NCBI GenBank assembly: GCA_034620365.1
Contig: JAQGEQ010000326.1
Coordinates: 1-64,000, forward strand
Direction of reading: 5' to 3'
DNA: 64,000 nt
DNA from: Pegea sp. RAD2-039
Lineage: Eukaryota; Chordata; Thaliacea; Salpida; Salpidae
The notes beneath the pieces are model-generated. The model worked only from the letters and a program-made list of their open reading frames with translations, made no database searches and was not told the DNA's origin. Positions 10,510 to 23,720 of the stretch are shown here, piece after piece; the first letter of the stretch is position 1; every line of letters begins with the position of its first letter. Both the position numbers and the translations under genes were made by a program.

Positions 10510-11780
10510 TTCATAAAAGTGATTTATTGATCTTCAAAAAAGTTTGTAGAAATCATAATTTTGAAAGCAATGTTAGAAACATAAAAATATTTGCACGTAA
10601 ATTATGATGACAGAATCAAAGTTCTAGAAGTTTCTGCAGTTTGGATTTTGTAGTTTGTCGATTATTATTTTGATGATTTTACTGCTTTGCTATTAATATT
10701 TGTTGTGCATTAAAATTTTTCAGCAATATTGAGTAGCTGCAAATCTAAACTTATTAAGAGAATTTGTTAGTGCAGCTTGCATTCATTTTTGTTTCTTTTA
10801 AAGCAACATAAAAGTATTAATTTTCTAGAAGTTTCTTTTAAATATTAATAATTTTAATATTAATAATGTAAAACACATATAATATTAAGCTGAAAACTCT
10901 ATCCTAAAAAATTTAATTCAGATTTAATTTGAAAAGAAAAAAAACTTTCAAAAAAACGATATTTGTACAGTTCAATTTTTTGAATGAGGTCTATAATTTT
11001 TACTAGAAAGCTCTTAGTAAGGTTTTGTAAAACCATTTAACTTTGTGATAAAAGATTAATTTTATATTATTTCTTTATGATTTGTTTACATTTCTTTTAT
11101 ATGTTTAAATACAAATTATTTTAAATGAGAATGTCTTAGGTATTCATGACTTAATTAACTATATTAGTAATTTATAACGAGGCTTATAATAAAAAAGAAA
11201 CTAATGTATAAATAGATGTTTCTTACTAATGGATCACTATTTAAAGATTAGTAATTATAGTATTACTAATTATAATATTAATATATAATTATTAATTATA
11301 TTATAGTATTTTTATTATGATTTCTAAGATTTTTTGTTGTTAATAGTATCTCTTAGTAGGATTTCATTAGCAGATTAATATAGAGATTAGTAACTACTTT
11401 TGAGTGTAGTTGCAAGAAACTAAAGTTTCGATCTTAAAATATCTATTTTTCATTTTAATGGTTTCTTTTTATCATTTCATATTAAAAATAAATGCATCTT
11501 AATAATACATTTTATCAACAATTCAATCATCATAATTACTCTCATCTGCTACAGTACTGAGTCATTTATTACCCAAATTTTTACATCAAACTTACAATTA
11601 TAGGTTGATAAAAACTTAATTGACTTTTTAATCTTTTTTAAATTTGGAAAAACATCAGATGAACCATATTTTGCTGGTTGTTTAGCAGTTAGTTTATTTT
11701 AAACTTTTTTATTAAATAAGATCTTTACGAACTATTTGGTTTTATTATTTATACGTCAGATCTGTTGCTAATCAACAAAA
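10510..11780 (+). repeat. Inverted repeat IR-4, left arm (includes module X)
   Basis: This is the reverse complement of about 56400-57640. It starts with module X (10510-10830) and includes an AT-rich block near 11250-11310 of self-complementary TAATTATA-type words, conserved at 56870-56940. No gene is seen. Confidence 0.7.
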
Positions 11781-13995
11781 CACAATAGTCTAACAATTTG
11801 TTTCGCTGTAGTTAATCTTCCCCCCATTGTCTTACTTCTATAATATTTAAAGGAATTCATCTTTAAATGCCTTTTATGGCTATATGGATTCTCCTAATAT
11901 AAACGAAGCCAACTCTCAAAACAATAAAAGTATATAATTATCATATCCTCGTCCAACTGTAAAAATATACGTAGTTAACATTTATCTTTTTAGTTTTTCA
12001 ATGAAAATTGCTTCCGAAGTCTTACTAATTCAATAGTTTTGTTGATTTTAGAGTTAAAACATAGTTTCAGTAATCAGCAGTTTCAAGTTTTCTGTTGATT
12101 TTAGCAGCAGTTACAAGATCGATAAAAAACGAATATACTCTAGAAGATATTCTTCTAGATATCGTTATATGAATATCTAAATATTCTAAATATATTTTAG
12201 AGGAAAAGAGTTTTTCAGCAGAACTTTTGTGTAATAATTTAAATTTGATGAAAAAATAAATCAACTGGAGATTAATTAACTTAGATTAACAAAGTCAGTG
12301 AAATGTAACATTAGCAACTTAATTTGAATCCAAATTGCTGATAAATTATTACTATATAACTTGATTTAATGAATTAATAATATATAAATATAAGAAAATC
12401 TCTTTGATTGGAAAAACTCAGGATAGTGAAACAAAAATAATAAACTGGGTTAATGAATTAAAATTTTTTGATTTTTTGTCACTGCATCGTGTTGCTATAT
12501 GAAAGCAAAAGAACTTTTTCGTCATCTGCTTGCTTCCATCAACTGATACAACCTTTAAGACTTTCTCAACAAAATAAGCTTTTTTAATTGGTGATCAGAA
12601 TTTTAATAGTTTTTGCAATATTACTTTAAATAAATTGTTAAACTTTGTTGTGCTCACATAATATACAATCATTATCAGTTCAATAGATGTTGACTTCGTA
12701 GTTTGTACAAAATTATTTTAATTTAACGATTAATCTTTGGATTTGAATAAAATCAATTTTTTCATTGAACAATTTTTCGATTGAAATCAGTATGAGTAAT
12801 TTCAAATATTTTTATTAAATAATTAATTTGCCTTCATCGTTTTAATCAACGATTTTTTTTTATTAATAACTTCTTATAAAATTTTTCATTAAATCTGTTT
12901 TGATGGATGAAACTCATGAAACAAACTTAACAAAACCTTTAAGAGATTGAACAGTTAAGATTCGTTGAAAATAATTCAACTTCAGAATATAAAACAATTT
13001 TCAGATTTCAGAAAAAATACTTTTCAGAAACATTGTTTAATAACTTGTATGGTTTTCATAAACTTGTTTCAATTTAGTGTTTGTTGGTTCAATTTTAAAA
13101 TAAAAAATTTTTCTTACGAAGAATATTATTATACTTAACTCAAATTCATTTTTTCCCAATTAAAGAAAAGAAACCACCGTTTAGAACAAGAAAATATGAT
13201 TTATCTTATCTATTAAATACGTTGTGTTATTGAATGTATTTTCAAATGTTGGTATTAATAACATAAGTTGAAAATAATATTTTGCAGAAAGTCAAATCTA
13301 CTCAAAGTTCATCGACAGATTGTCGATTCCAAAATGTTGAAGGAAAAAAGCTTTCATAGCTGTGCAATAACTTGATAACTATTTCTCTGCTTTACGAATT
13401 TCATTCAATCTAGTATTTGTCCGGAGGAAAGTATTTTTCTAAACTTTTATTTTTCTCTAAATGTTTCATTTATTAAAAATTTTGAGACAAACTTTATTTC
13501 TTTGACATTAGTCTTATAGAAGATTATAACTTACTGATAGTTGCATAATACTTTTGTTGTAAGTTCAAAGTCTGTGAGCTAGACTATTTATCTAACAGAT
13601 CTAAGAATACAAAAATTATAATTTTACAAAATATGAAATAAAACTATTATAGGGTCAGCTTTTTTATTTCTTTAAAACTTACACTTAGTTAAAAAACTAA
13701 TCTGAAACTAATTTTTAGGTTTTTTTAGGTTTTTTTAATTCAGTGAAACAATCTGTTAGCTAATTTTGATCAACTTAAATTGTGTATCAGAATTAATATA
13801 ATTAAGCAGTGCAAATATCAAAGATACTGATGTTGTAATATCTAATATAGAACTTTTACTTCTGCAAAAATCTTAGATACAGAACTCAACTTAATACTTT
13901 CTTTTTTAACTTAGTGAATTACTGAGTTGGAAAAACTATACAAGAACATAGTCTGAAGCAATGCAAAGTTTTCAAAGTTATTTATCATCAGCGAC
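11460..13995 (+). repeat. Inverted repeat IR-3, left arm
   Basis: This is the reverse complement of 51630-54660. The right arm is longer because of unmatched DNA at about 52450-53510 that includes the TGACGTCA cluster. No supported gene is seen. Short frames such as the one at 12067-12264 show no sign of function. Confidence 0.7.
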
Positions 13996-14296
13996 GTCTA
14001 GCGTCAACTTGTACGACTAAAACAATTAAAAATAAAAAATCGTTAAATAAATTGTTCTAATTATATAGAAAAGTGGTTTTAGTTGCACAAAATAAAAAAT
14101 TTTAAATTTGAATTAGTTTTTAAAAGTTAAACTAAGTTCTTATAACATATATAATAATGATAGAACATACAAGAAGAAAGAATAAATACAAGAAGAATAC
14201 TAATAAGAATAATATTTAGAAGAAAAATAAGGATAGAAACAAGAAGAACATTTACTTATGATAAGATATACAAACAATATTAAAAATTTAAATTAT
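13996..14296 (+). other. Purine-rich low-complexity stretch
   Basis: Around 14155-14260 the plus strand is a run of imperfect AAGAAGAATA-like words. It lies between IR-3 and block A. No gene is seen. Confidence 0.5.
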
Positions 14297-16968
14297 GATA
14301 AGATTTGTAGGAAAATAAAATCAAATACTGATTAATATTAAAGACTAAAAAATATAAATCAAAATTATCCTTCTCTTTTTATACATTGTAGGTATTTGTA
14401 AGTTTTTATCAAACCTAGCAATAAAATTAATAAGCTTAATAAAACATTTAAAATAATTTTATCAAAATCATAACATCGAATATATTGACTAAATTCTCAA
14501 ATAATTTTATAAATAGAAATCAGTGAACCAGAATCTTTGCAGTCTGTGGCGACGATTTGTTTGATAAAGTAAAAATACTGAAAAGAAAGATTAATATTTT
14601 GATATAACAGCGAAATAAAGAGATAAGATAATTCAAATAAAATTATCATTAATAACCAATATTAAATATTAACAAACTAAAATGATACTTTCATCAAAAG
14701 TATTAATTGAAATTAAAAGAATATGAAATTTATTGGCTGGTTGATAAATTTATACATGTCTACAAGTTGCCTATTTCAAAATCCTGCTCGTTTTCAAGAC
14801 CTAATACGTCTAATGTTCCATAGTAATTCTTTGACTATCATCTCTTTCGATCTAATAATTGTCAAAACAAAAGTTAATTTTAATAATTACATTCTCCTTT
14901 ATAAGGTTGGTTTGTTTAGAATTCTTACAAAATGTTTTCCTTTTAGAACAATTTTAAATTACTTTTTTTACTTAATTAAATTAATTTTCTACAAAAAGTA
15001 TATCGAAGAGTAGAAAGAAAAAAACTTTTATAAAACAACTAAGTGAAATAATAAATTTATTACAAATATACTAATGGTAGTCTACCAATATTACGATTAT
15101 TATATTCAAATTTAAAAGTTTTATTAACAACAAGAGTTGAAAATAATATATTTTCAGAAATTCAATTTTTTATAAAGTTTATCGACAGATTGTCGATTTC
15201 AAAATATTGCTAGTGTGGTGGACAACTAGCTGAGCAATTTGTTGAACTAAAAAATAGTTCTTTCTTTTAATAATTTCTTTCGATCTAGTATTTGTCAGGA
15301 GGAAAGTACTTTTTCAAACTTTTCTTTTTCTCAATAAGTTTGATTTATTAAAAACTGTTAGACAAACTTTATTTCTCTGACATCAATCTTTTAGAAGACT
15401 GTATCTTATTTCTAGGTGCAAAATACTTTTGAGTTTAAATTTTTCAAGTAATTCGTTAAAACTAAACATATTTTTTATATAAAGATATTTGTATTAGTTT
15501 GAATAAAACTTTTACAAATATTAAAAAATAAAGTCTTTCAAGTTCAAAGTCTTAGACTATTTATCAAACAGATCTAAGGAGAAATTTACAATTTTACAAA
15601 ATATGAAAATAAAATTATTACAGCGACATGTTGTGGCTGAAAAATAAATATTAAAATCTAATTTTATTTGACAATATTTTTTGATTTTATTCTAAACTTA
15701 TTTAAGTATTTTAGGAAAACAGTTGATTAAATTTAGCTTTATAGTTATTATATAATATTATATACTTACTTATTATTTATATAATTATATACTAGTAGTG
15801 AATTATACTTCGCATTATTTGAATATTTTGGAAAATAATATTTTTTTGATTACGTCACACATAACGTTTTCAAACACAATTTTTTTGTGATGATTTTATG
15901 AAACTAGTTCAAGCTTCAAATTTTAGTAATGAAGAATTGTCTTTAAGTATAAATAAAGCAATCAAAATATTTTTATATTATAAGCTATAAGTTGAAATAA
16001 AAGAATTCAGTTTAAAATCACTTTAATGTATTCATTATGAGAACATGCAGAAAATATTTTGGAATGTAAAATTTTTCTTATTTATTTTTGAAATATTTTC
16101 ATATTGATAAGATTTTTTTCAATCAATCGAGCTGCAATTTATGAGTAAAATATACAATACAAGTTTTTTTCAATATTACTTGAAAACAATTAAATGAATG
16201 TAATTACTTTAAAGATACATTCTTTATTAGACAAAGTAATTTCAATTTTTAAGAAATTAGGCAAATTTTTCAATAATGAGAAGAATTTATTTAAACTTTG
16301 GAATATTAATTTAGCAGCTTTTAGATTGTTAATTTTAAAAATTCTTATCATTGATATGCTATCTGTCAAAAATCAATATATTGAAATTATTCTATCCAAA
16401 ACCATTTGGAAAACTTATTTCTGTTTCAAATAACTTTTCTATTAATGTTACAAGTTTTTTAAATTCGTTTGTATGATTAATAAACTTAGGAAATATCAAT
16501 GTAAGCCACAAAATTTTTCGTTTCAATAAAATGATTAAATTTCATTTTTCTGCTTCCATGAATGCTATTGAAAATAATATCAATACATTTTCTTTAAATC
16601 TAATAATTTTTTTTATTCTTTACCAATAAAACATTCTTCTAATCTATAGTGACCGTTTTGTAAGACATAAGTAATTATATCAATAAAGGTTTCTTTTTTT
16701 TTCATCATGAATTCAGTTTAATATTTGTGGTTATCTGGCTGTTAGAGAATCGATGGATTCCATAAAAATGAATTTAAAGTTAATTAAAAATAATCAAATC
16801 AAAACTCAAAACATAAAACTTTACAGTTTCGTTTATTTATCATCTTTTGTAAAAGAAATAAGATTGTCAATAAATCTTAGAAAAATTTTTGTTGATCCTA
16901 ATTCTTAGACTAAAGAATAAATATTTAAATTTTTCATTGATCATACTAAGTAGTACTGTCTTTCGTGA
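14297..16968 (+). repeat. Block A, copy 1 (keeps the empty LINE site)
   Basis: This is a direct copy of 33618-35720 plus 40219-40900. Around 16264-16272 the sequence runs straight through the point where copy 2 carries the 4.5-kb LINE L-3, so this is the pre-insertion state. The right boundary joins an inverted ZNF pseudogene fragment. It holds one short conserved frame (14723-15013) and otherwise AT-rich noncoding DNA. Confidence 0.8.
14723..15013 (+). CDS. Short frame conserved between block A copies (hypothetical)
   Basis: This 96-residue frame begins MKFIGWLINLYMSTSCLFQN and is rich in I, L, F and Y. The paralogue at 34034-34357 is colinear without frameshift and runs 11 residues longer. 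Many differences change the amino acid, which argues against strong purifying selection. A diverged third copy in inverted orientation near 52620-52720 is broken. No family is recognised. Confidence 0.2.
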   Translation: MKFIGWLINLYMSTSCLFQNPARFQDLIRLMFHSNSLTIISFDLIIVKTKVNFNNYILLYKVGLFRILTKCFPFRTILNYFFYLIKLIFYKKYIEE

Positions 16969-16974
16969 ATTATA

Positions 16975-17200
16975 ACTTTAGATTTGAATTATAAATGTTT
17001 GTTACAAACTATGCATTCATTCTTGCTCCTGAAAAGAGATTTATTTTTATTTAAAAGTCTGGTATATTTTTCTTTGACTGCTTTGTAGTCTTGCTAATAT
17101 CTTAATAAGAGTAAGGTACACTTAATTTATCTCTGCTTTTTTTGATTAAGCTAGCTTGATCTACGTGGAACCCTTATAAAAGGAGTTGTAGACTAAATAT
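16975..17200 (-). pseudogene. ZNF pseudogene fragment, C-type, truncated
   Basis: The minus strand reads a remnant of a ZNF leader and one finger with the CIVCNKHL pattern. It matches the fragment at 22672-22929 in inverted orientation. It is cut at about 16970, where block A begins, so the rest of the array is missing. Confidence 0.6.
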
Positions 17201-17209
17201 TATAATGTA

Positions 17210-17900
17210 TAGAAGAAAAAAAAACGTTCAAACGTTTCAAACAGATGAAAACAAATTGTAACCTACTTCTAAAGATTTTAAGAAAAAAATTAAAATAGTT
17301 TTATCCAATATCTAAGTGTTAATTCTTCAATAAAATTTAAATTTATGATGTAACATACATTGAGAGCAACAATTAATTCAAAAAATGTTTTAAAAGTTTT
17401 TTTTTAAGTCTTAATGATGAATATAATAGAGTCAATATTTTCAATATACTCAATAAATTCAAATTTAAGTGTTGATTTTGATTTACTTATAATGCAGAAA
17501 ATAAATGGAAATGAAAATTGAAACTTTAAAGACAAAATATAATACAGAAGAAATTAAATATAAAAAGCTCAATTAAAGAAAATCAATAATTTGATACCCT
17601 TGTAATGTATAAGAATTGAATAACAGATAAGGCAATATAAATTAGCAAAATTTAATTCAATTCTAATTATTTGACAGCCAAGAGCATTTAGCTAAAACTT
17701 TTATTTTGAATAGTTTTGAAACTCTGATATTAATACTTCATATCTGAAAACTTTCATCCTTAGTTTTATTGAATTTGAAAAACGAAACTAATAACAAAGA
17801 TAACTAAAAAACAGTAAAAACAAAGATAACTAACAAAACACTACTAACAAACACTGTCAATTACATCGGCAAACTAAAGTTGGATGTTTTAATCTTATCT
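17210..17900 (-). repeat. Module V, inverted copy 3' of G3
   Basis: This is the reverse complement of about 21950-22540 and resembles 46985-47930 and, inverted, 63180-63860. G3 therefore sits between two inverted copies of V. It is noncoding. Confidence 0.7.
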
Positions 17901-18840
17901 TTTTTGCTGAAAGTAATTCAGTTGAAAAAGTAATTGTGTTTAGATATACTGAAAGTAATTTAAGAGAAAAAGAATATTATTAAATCTAAATTGACAACTT
18001 AAAATAATACTATTATAAAATAGTTTAAACTGAACTTCCTGGAAAACGTTAAGCAAGTATTTCTTCTACTGACGTAATAACTGGCTTGCTAACAAAGTTT
18101 AAGAAATTTAGATAATTATTTCAATTTTTCATCAACTCAATCTTTTAAGTTAGTTTTAACCATTCGGGTAATAAACAGCTTAGTGCTATATCAGAAGGGA
18201 TTAACTATGATGTAATGATTTATTAAAAAGTATTTATTTCTAAAATGAAATGATAAATAAAATAGCATTAGGTTTGAAAAAAATGATTTTATGAATTTAA
18301 AAACTTTTAAAACTTTGTTTTCTTGAAATTATTTTAAGTATCTACTAAAAACTGAAGTTTCAATTAAAAAAATAAAAACAAATTGCAAAGAGTAATAAGT
18401 TGCAGAAATTTAAAAAGATTTTAACGGATTTCTTAACAAAAACTAAAATCTATCAGCAGTTTGCACAGTATTGATTAACTAAGAAATTAAAATCTAAATA
18501 CAGAAGCTTTTTGATAATATATAAAATACAATAAAAACTTGTGAGTTTAAAAAAAGTTGGAATAAGAACGAAGATATAGTTCGTTTACAAAAACAAATGC
18601 ACACCGCCGATCACAAACAATAAAAGAAAAACAACTTTTAAAATCATTATTATTTACTGTAACATACACCATTTGATCATTAAAACAAATATAAATAAGA
18701 TAAAAACAACTCAAACTGAAAAAACAATTTTAAAAATTATATTTTTAAACCCTCTGATCTTCACAAAGCTGTTTATTCATTCTTATAAATTGTGAGTAAA
18801 CATTTATCGGCAAAATCATCTCACTTTTTCTGAGAAACAT
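17901..18840 (-). other. G3 3' flank
   Basis: The part 18600-18800 is the inverted counterpart of the G4 and G5 3' flanks (about 30965-31180 and 44705-44950). It contains a poly(A) signal (TTTATT on the plus strand at 18772-18777). The rest is AT-rich DNA with no gene seen. Confidence 0.6.
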
Positions 18841-18906
18841 GCATCATTTCATGGCGTAATCGACTTGAATTTCAACTAAATTTTTTTTTCACAAAAAAAC
18901 ATATTC
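18841..18906 (-). pseudogene. Decayed last finger of G3
   Basis: After the G3 stop the DNA still resembles one more finger, with remnants of a W/N-S-S-R-L-R-H helix and a final H. It carries a one-base frameshift and further stops. The same decayed finger follows G4 and G5. Confidence 0.65.
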
Positions 18907-20037
18907 CTATGGTTTCTCGCCAGTATGAGTCCTTTCATGAGTTACAAGATTGGAATTTCGAGCGAATCGTCTTCCACAAATAGCACATTCATATGGCTTC
19001 TCGCCTGTATGAGTTCTTTCATGAGTTAAAAGATTGGAATTATGTGCAAATTTTCTCCCACAAACAATGCATTCATATGGTTTCTCGCCAGTATGAGTTC
19101 TTTCATGAGTTAAAAGATTGGAATTTTGAGTAAATTTTTTTCCGCAAACAATGCATTCATATGGCTTCTCGCCAGTATGCGTTCTTTCATGACTTACAAG
19201 GTTGGAATTTCGAGCAAATAGTCTTCCACAAATAGCACATTCGTATGGCTTCTCGCCTGTATGAGTTCTTTCATGACATAGAAGACTAAACCTATGACTA
19301 AATTTTCTTTCACAAACAATACATTCATATGGCTTCTCACTAGTATGAGTTCTTTCATGACATAACAAATGGGTTTTTTGACTAAATTTTCTTTCACAAA
19401 CTATACATTCATATGGTTTCTCACCAGTATGAGTTCTTTCATGACGTAAAAGAATAGATCTATGACTAAATTTTCTTTCACAAACTATACATTCATATGG
19501 CTTCTCACCAGTATGAGTTCTATCATGACTTGAAAGACTAGATTTTTGTGCAAATTTTCTTTTACAAACAAGACATTCATAAGGTTTCTCGCCAGTATGA
19601 GTTCTTTCATGACCTAACAAATGGTGTTTTCGACTAAACTTTCTTTCACAAACTATACATTCATATGGTTTCTCACCAGTATGAGTTCTTTCATGATAAA
19701 CAAGCTGAGATTTGAATTTAAATTTCTTGTTACAATCTAAGCATTCATATTTGATTTTGAAATTTGATGATTGTTTGTTTTCTTCATTATTTTCTTTCCC
19801 TTTGAATGCTTTTTTATCGCTGTTAGTCTCTTTATAAGGGAGACTTGTAGTTGTTGGATTTTCTTTAGCATTATTTAAACTAATTTGATCAGCATTACTT
19901 TTATACAAGCCATATAGTACACCAGAAGTGTTTGCCAAAATTTTCTTTTTTGCAGTTTCATTATTAAAAGTTTTCTTATCATCATCTGATGACAGTTTTC
20001 TTTTTCGTGCAAAGTTACTGCCTTGTATCAAGTTCAT
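18907..20037 (-). CDS. G3: C2H2 zinc-finger protein, 10 fingers, B-type
   Basis: This is a 376-residue predicted DNA-binding protein. I use the ATG at 20037, which has A at -3 and lies 15 nt after a splice acceptor. A TTG two codons upstream is less likely. The leader carries [11 protein letters not shown], a likely nuclear signal, and a lysine-rich stretch ([15 protein letters not shown]). Finger 1 ([17 protein letters not shown]) is the divergent family-specific finger. Nine array fingers follow, with helices such as [21 protein letters not shown] and RNSNLVT. The protein stops at TGEKP because the expected TAT codon is TAG. The same truncation occurs in G4 and G5. Fingers 7 and 10 are near-identical ([13 protein letters not shown]). 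Confidence 0.9.
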   Translation of the reverse strand: MNLIQGSNFARKRKLSSDDDKKTFNNETAKKKILANTSGVLYGLYKSNADQISLNNAKENPTTTSLPYKETNSDKKAFKGKENNEENKQSSNFKIKYECLDCNKKFKFKSQLVYHERTHTGEKPYECIVCERKFSRKHHLLGHERTHTGEKPYECLVCKRKFAQKSSLSSHDRTHTGEKPYECIVCERKFSHRSILLRHERTHTGEKPYECIVCERKFSQKTHLLCHERTHTSEKPYECIVCERKFSHRFSLLCHERTHTGEKPYECAICGRLFARNSNLVSHERTHTGEKPYECIVCGKKFTQNSNLLTHERTHTGEKPYECIVCGRKFAHNSNLLTHERTHTGEKPYECAICGRRFARNSNLVTHERTHTGEKP

Positions 20038-20052
20038 TTTCAAGTTAATAGG

Positions 20053-20070
20053 CTGAAGAAAAAATAACTT
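20053..20070 (-). promoter_or_regulatory. Splice acceptor before G3 start
   Basis: The minus strand reads a T-rich tract, then CTTCAG, then the 15-nt leader CCTATTAACTTGAAA and ATG. The AG is at 20054-20053. Confidence 0.6.
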
Positions 20071-21229
20071 TATTAATTTTCAAATGTGCATATGAAATAA
20101 TTTTAATTTTAAGTGATATATTATTTTTATATGATATACAAAGTTTTTTTTACAAATGATAACAATCAAGTTTAGATCAAGTATTGTAAAAGTCTTAACC
20201 ACAAACTTTTGATGTTGTATTTACATATTTTTATTTAAACCGAATTTGAAGAACAATTTTGTGTAAACTTTAGCAAGTATTTTCACAAATTGATGGTTAT
20301 AGTTCAATATTTAGACAACAAAATATCCCATTCTTTAATAAATAAATAGAAAAAAATTCTTCTATAGAAAAGGCAGTATTGTTTTACATATAGCATTTTC
20401 TAGGACAAAACACGTTTGTTGTGAAAATGATAACATGAGTTCAGAAACTAAAAATTATAATGTATGTATTAAATGTAAGATTTAACAGTGTTTAAAATAG
20501 ATCAACAAGAATTTAAACCTATTTTACAGATTTTAATCTTCAGTAATTTATCTCATATTCAAGTGTAAAGTCCTCAATAGAATTAATTTGTATGATGTTA
20601 CATTAATAGTGAGCAACGATTAATCAAAAAATATATCAAACTATTTCTAGTTAATTTTAATTACATATATACTTAGTTATGTTTATATATATATTATATT
20701 TTAGTTATAGTTAGAGAATATTCCAATCAAAAGTCAAGACTTGTTATTGACTTATTGAATATACATTAGATTTAATTTAGAAACGATAAGCTCAACTTTA
20801 AAAAATACATATTTAAATATCATGGAAATATATACTGAATTTATAGCTTACAAGCCAACATAAATGAGCAAAAATTGACTTAAATTCTAATATTTTGACA
20901 GTTATAAACATTTACTACTAATTTTTATTTTAAAAAGTTTGAAAATTTAATGTCTAAACGCAATACCAGCAAAAACTTCACCAAAATCAATACTAACAAT
21001 TGTCTTCTAAGTTTAAGTAAGCTACATAAGTTCACCAAACATTGAAAATCATTCATGATCATCTAACACCAATCATTTTTCTATATTGGCATTAAGTTTG
21101 CAATTAACTAAAAGAGGCAAAAGAGAGCAACAAAACCTTATAATTAAACATAATCATAATAATATATATAACACAAATGACGTTACCAAACATATAAACT
21201 TTTGGCCAAGGTCTTCTTAAGAATATATA
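20071..21229 (-). repeat. G3 upstream region (B-type 5' flank)
   Basis: This is a direct copy of the G7 upstream region (61490-62690) and an inverted copy of the G4, G5 and G6 upstream regions. It has no frame above background. The high conservation over about 1.2 kb could reflect recent duplication or regulatory content. Confidence 0.65.
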
Positions 21230-21500
21230 TATATATGTTTGATTTATAAAAGTGATCTTCTAATCTTCAAAACAGTTTGGAGAAATAATAATTTTGAAAG
21301 CAATGTTAGAAACAAAACATTCTTTGCACGCAAATTCTGATGAGGTTATCAAAGTTATAGAAGCTTTTGCTATTATGATTTTGTTGTTTGCTGATTAACA
21401 TTTTGATGCTTTTACTGCTTTGTTCTCAATATTTTAGTACAATACATCTTTTTATTATTATCAAGTAACTGCAAAATCCAAACTTTGTAAGAGTATTTGT
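21230..21500 (+). repeat. Module X upstream of G3
   Basis: This member of the nine-copy X family lies about 1.2-1.45 kb upstream of the G3 start. It is noncoding. Confidence 0.65.
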
Positions 21501-22671
21501 TCATTCAGTTTTCATTATTTTGTGTATTTTATATTTTCAAAAGTTACAAACAAAGAATAAATTTCAAGAAATACTAATAGATATTAATCATTTAAAGTTT
21601 TTTTCTATAAAACCTCTGAAAAACTATTCTAAAAGGTATTATTATTTTTTGATGATTTCGAGGTTATGTTTGGCTGAATACAGTAATTAATTGCTAGAAT
21701 AACTTGATTTCACAAAAATGAGTATTAAAGCGATATAACAACTATGTACCACCTACAAAGCAATGATTAAGTGAAGTGTTAAGATAGAATTTCAAAAGGG
21801 CAGTAAGAGGTACGTTTTAGTTCACAAAGCTACAAAGAATAAGTGGAAAAGTAGTGTTGTTATTGTTAGTAGTGAAAGTAGAATATTTACGTAAATGTTT
21901 CATCCCCTATTACTATATATACGTAGTTCATTCTGTAGTTTACACTGATTGGTTAGTAGCGTTTTATTAGTTATCTTTGTTACTAGTCTCTATTTACAAA
22001 TTGAATAAAGCTAAAAATGAAAGTTTTCAGATATGGAGTTTTAATATCAGATTTTCAATACTATTCAAAACAAAGTTTTTAGATAAATACTCTTGTCAGT
22101 CAAATTATCAAATTTAAATTAAATTTTGTTAGTTTATATTGCCTTATCTGTTATACAAGTCTTATAAATTACAAGGGTATTAAAATATTGATTTTCTTTA
22201 ATTGAGCTTTTCATGTTTAACTTTGTTTTTAAAGTTTCAATTTTCATTTCCATTTATTTTCTGCATTTTAAGTAAATCAAAATCAACACTTAAATTTGAA
22301 TTTATTGAGAATAATGAAAATATGGAGTTTATTACATTTATCATTAAGACTTAAAAAAAAACTTTTAAAATATTTTTAATACGTTTTTTGAATTAATTGT
22401 TTCTCTCAATGTATGTTAATCATAAATTTAAATTTTATTGAAAAATTAACACTTAGATATTGGATAAAACTGTTTAAAATTTTTCTTCAAATCATTATAA
22501 GTAGGGTCTACTTTGTTTGCAACTGTTTGAACCGCTAGAACCTTTTTCTTCCTTCCATAAATTCTTATATTTAGTTTAAAACTCCTTTTAGAAGGGTATC
22601 ACGTAGATCAAACTAATTTAAACAATATAAACAGATATAAAATAAGCGTATCTTGCTCTGATTAATATTTT
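21501..22671 (+). repeat. Module V and flank upstream of G3
   Basis: The part 21700-22370 matches 63180-63860 directly. The part 21640-22500 matches about 47030-47930 in inverted orientation. No gene is seen before the ZNF fragment at 22672. Confidence 0.65.
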
Positions 22672-22929
22672 AGCAATACTACAAAAGCAGTCAAAGAAAA
22701 ATATACCAGACTTGCAAATAGAAATAAATATCTTTTCAGGAGCAAGAATGAATGCATAGTTTGTAACAAACATTTAAAATCCAAAAATAATGTTATAACT
22801 CACGAAAGAACTCACACTGGTGAGAAGTCATTTGAATATATCGTTTGTGGAAGAAAATATAGTTGGAATTCAAACGGTGTAACTCATGGCAGAATATGCA
22901 AATGTAAAAAAGAATATGTTGATCTGTAA
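22672..22929 (+). pseudogene. ZNF pseudogene fragment, C-type
   Basis: An open frame without a usable start encodes a short leader (KAVKEKYTRLANRNK), one good C2H2 finger (CIVCNKHLKSKNNVITHERTH) and one dead finger. The dead finger has lost a cysteine (FEYIVC) and ends VTHGRICKCKKEYVDL. The leader resembles that of G2 ([14 protein letters not shown]). The corresponding segment is absent from the inverted copy near 46985, so it was gained here or lost there. Confidence 0.65.
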
Positions 22930-23049
22930 ATGTAAGATCTTTTAGAAAGCCCGTATATTATGTTGCTATTGTATTTAAAAATATAAAGAACTGACTGGGT
23001 TAAGATCTAAAGTCTTAAAATTAAATAAATATTTGATTTATTTTTAAAA

Positions 23050-23720
23050 ACTATTTGGCCTTCATTCTCAAATTAATAAATTTGATAAAAAATTATAATA
23101 AATATAATTACAAGATAAATCATTACATAATCGTTAATAGGTAATAAAAAGTGAAAATATAACAGCCATAGTAACTGAAATACAACATCTCAATAAACAA
23201 GTTTATAAATTAATTTTGCTTCAACAATATCTACTTAAAAATACCTTTAGTCAATTTTCTAAACACAGATTACAGTTTCTGATAAAAGTCACTTCAGTGG
23301 ATTGATTCAGTAAGAAAAAGACTTCAAATAACTCTTTCTTAGCGTTGATCAAGGCTAACAGACAAAGGTCGTTTTTAAATGTTTAATTTGACGTTGCAAT
23401 TGGGGCCAATGTGACCTTCTCACTGGCTGCAGTAACCGCTTTGCACAGTATCTTCACGTTATTTGGGGGGTTAATATCGGTTATTATAAGTTTTGAGTCT
23501 GTGGTTTACAAAAAAGTTTGTATAAAAATGAATAAATTATTTTTGTTGAGATAAGTCTTATTCATTTTTTGTTTACATCATTTCTTATCAATTTTTCTGT
23601 AGATTTTATTTTCTAAGGTTCTTAATTTCTAAACAAACTGTTTAATTGAAATTTTAAAATAGCTTCACGTTTTGATCAGGTTTTTGGTAATTTGATTTTT
23701 AAACAAATCTGAAAAATAAC
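23050..23720 (+). repeat. Module Y, copy 2
   Basis: This matches 2950-3720 directly and about 46290-46930 inverted. It is noncoding. The stretch 23721-23960 is AT-rich and also has an inverted counterpart (about 46040-46290). Confidence 0.65.

Noticed and set aside
12067-12264. 65-residue minus-strand frame.
   Set aside because: It is AT-rich, low in complexity and shows no preserved frame that I can confirm in the inverted copy near 54000.
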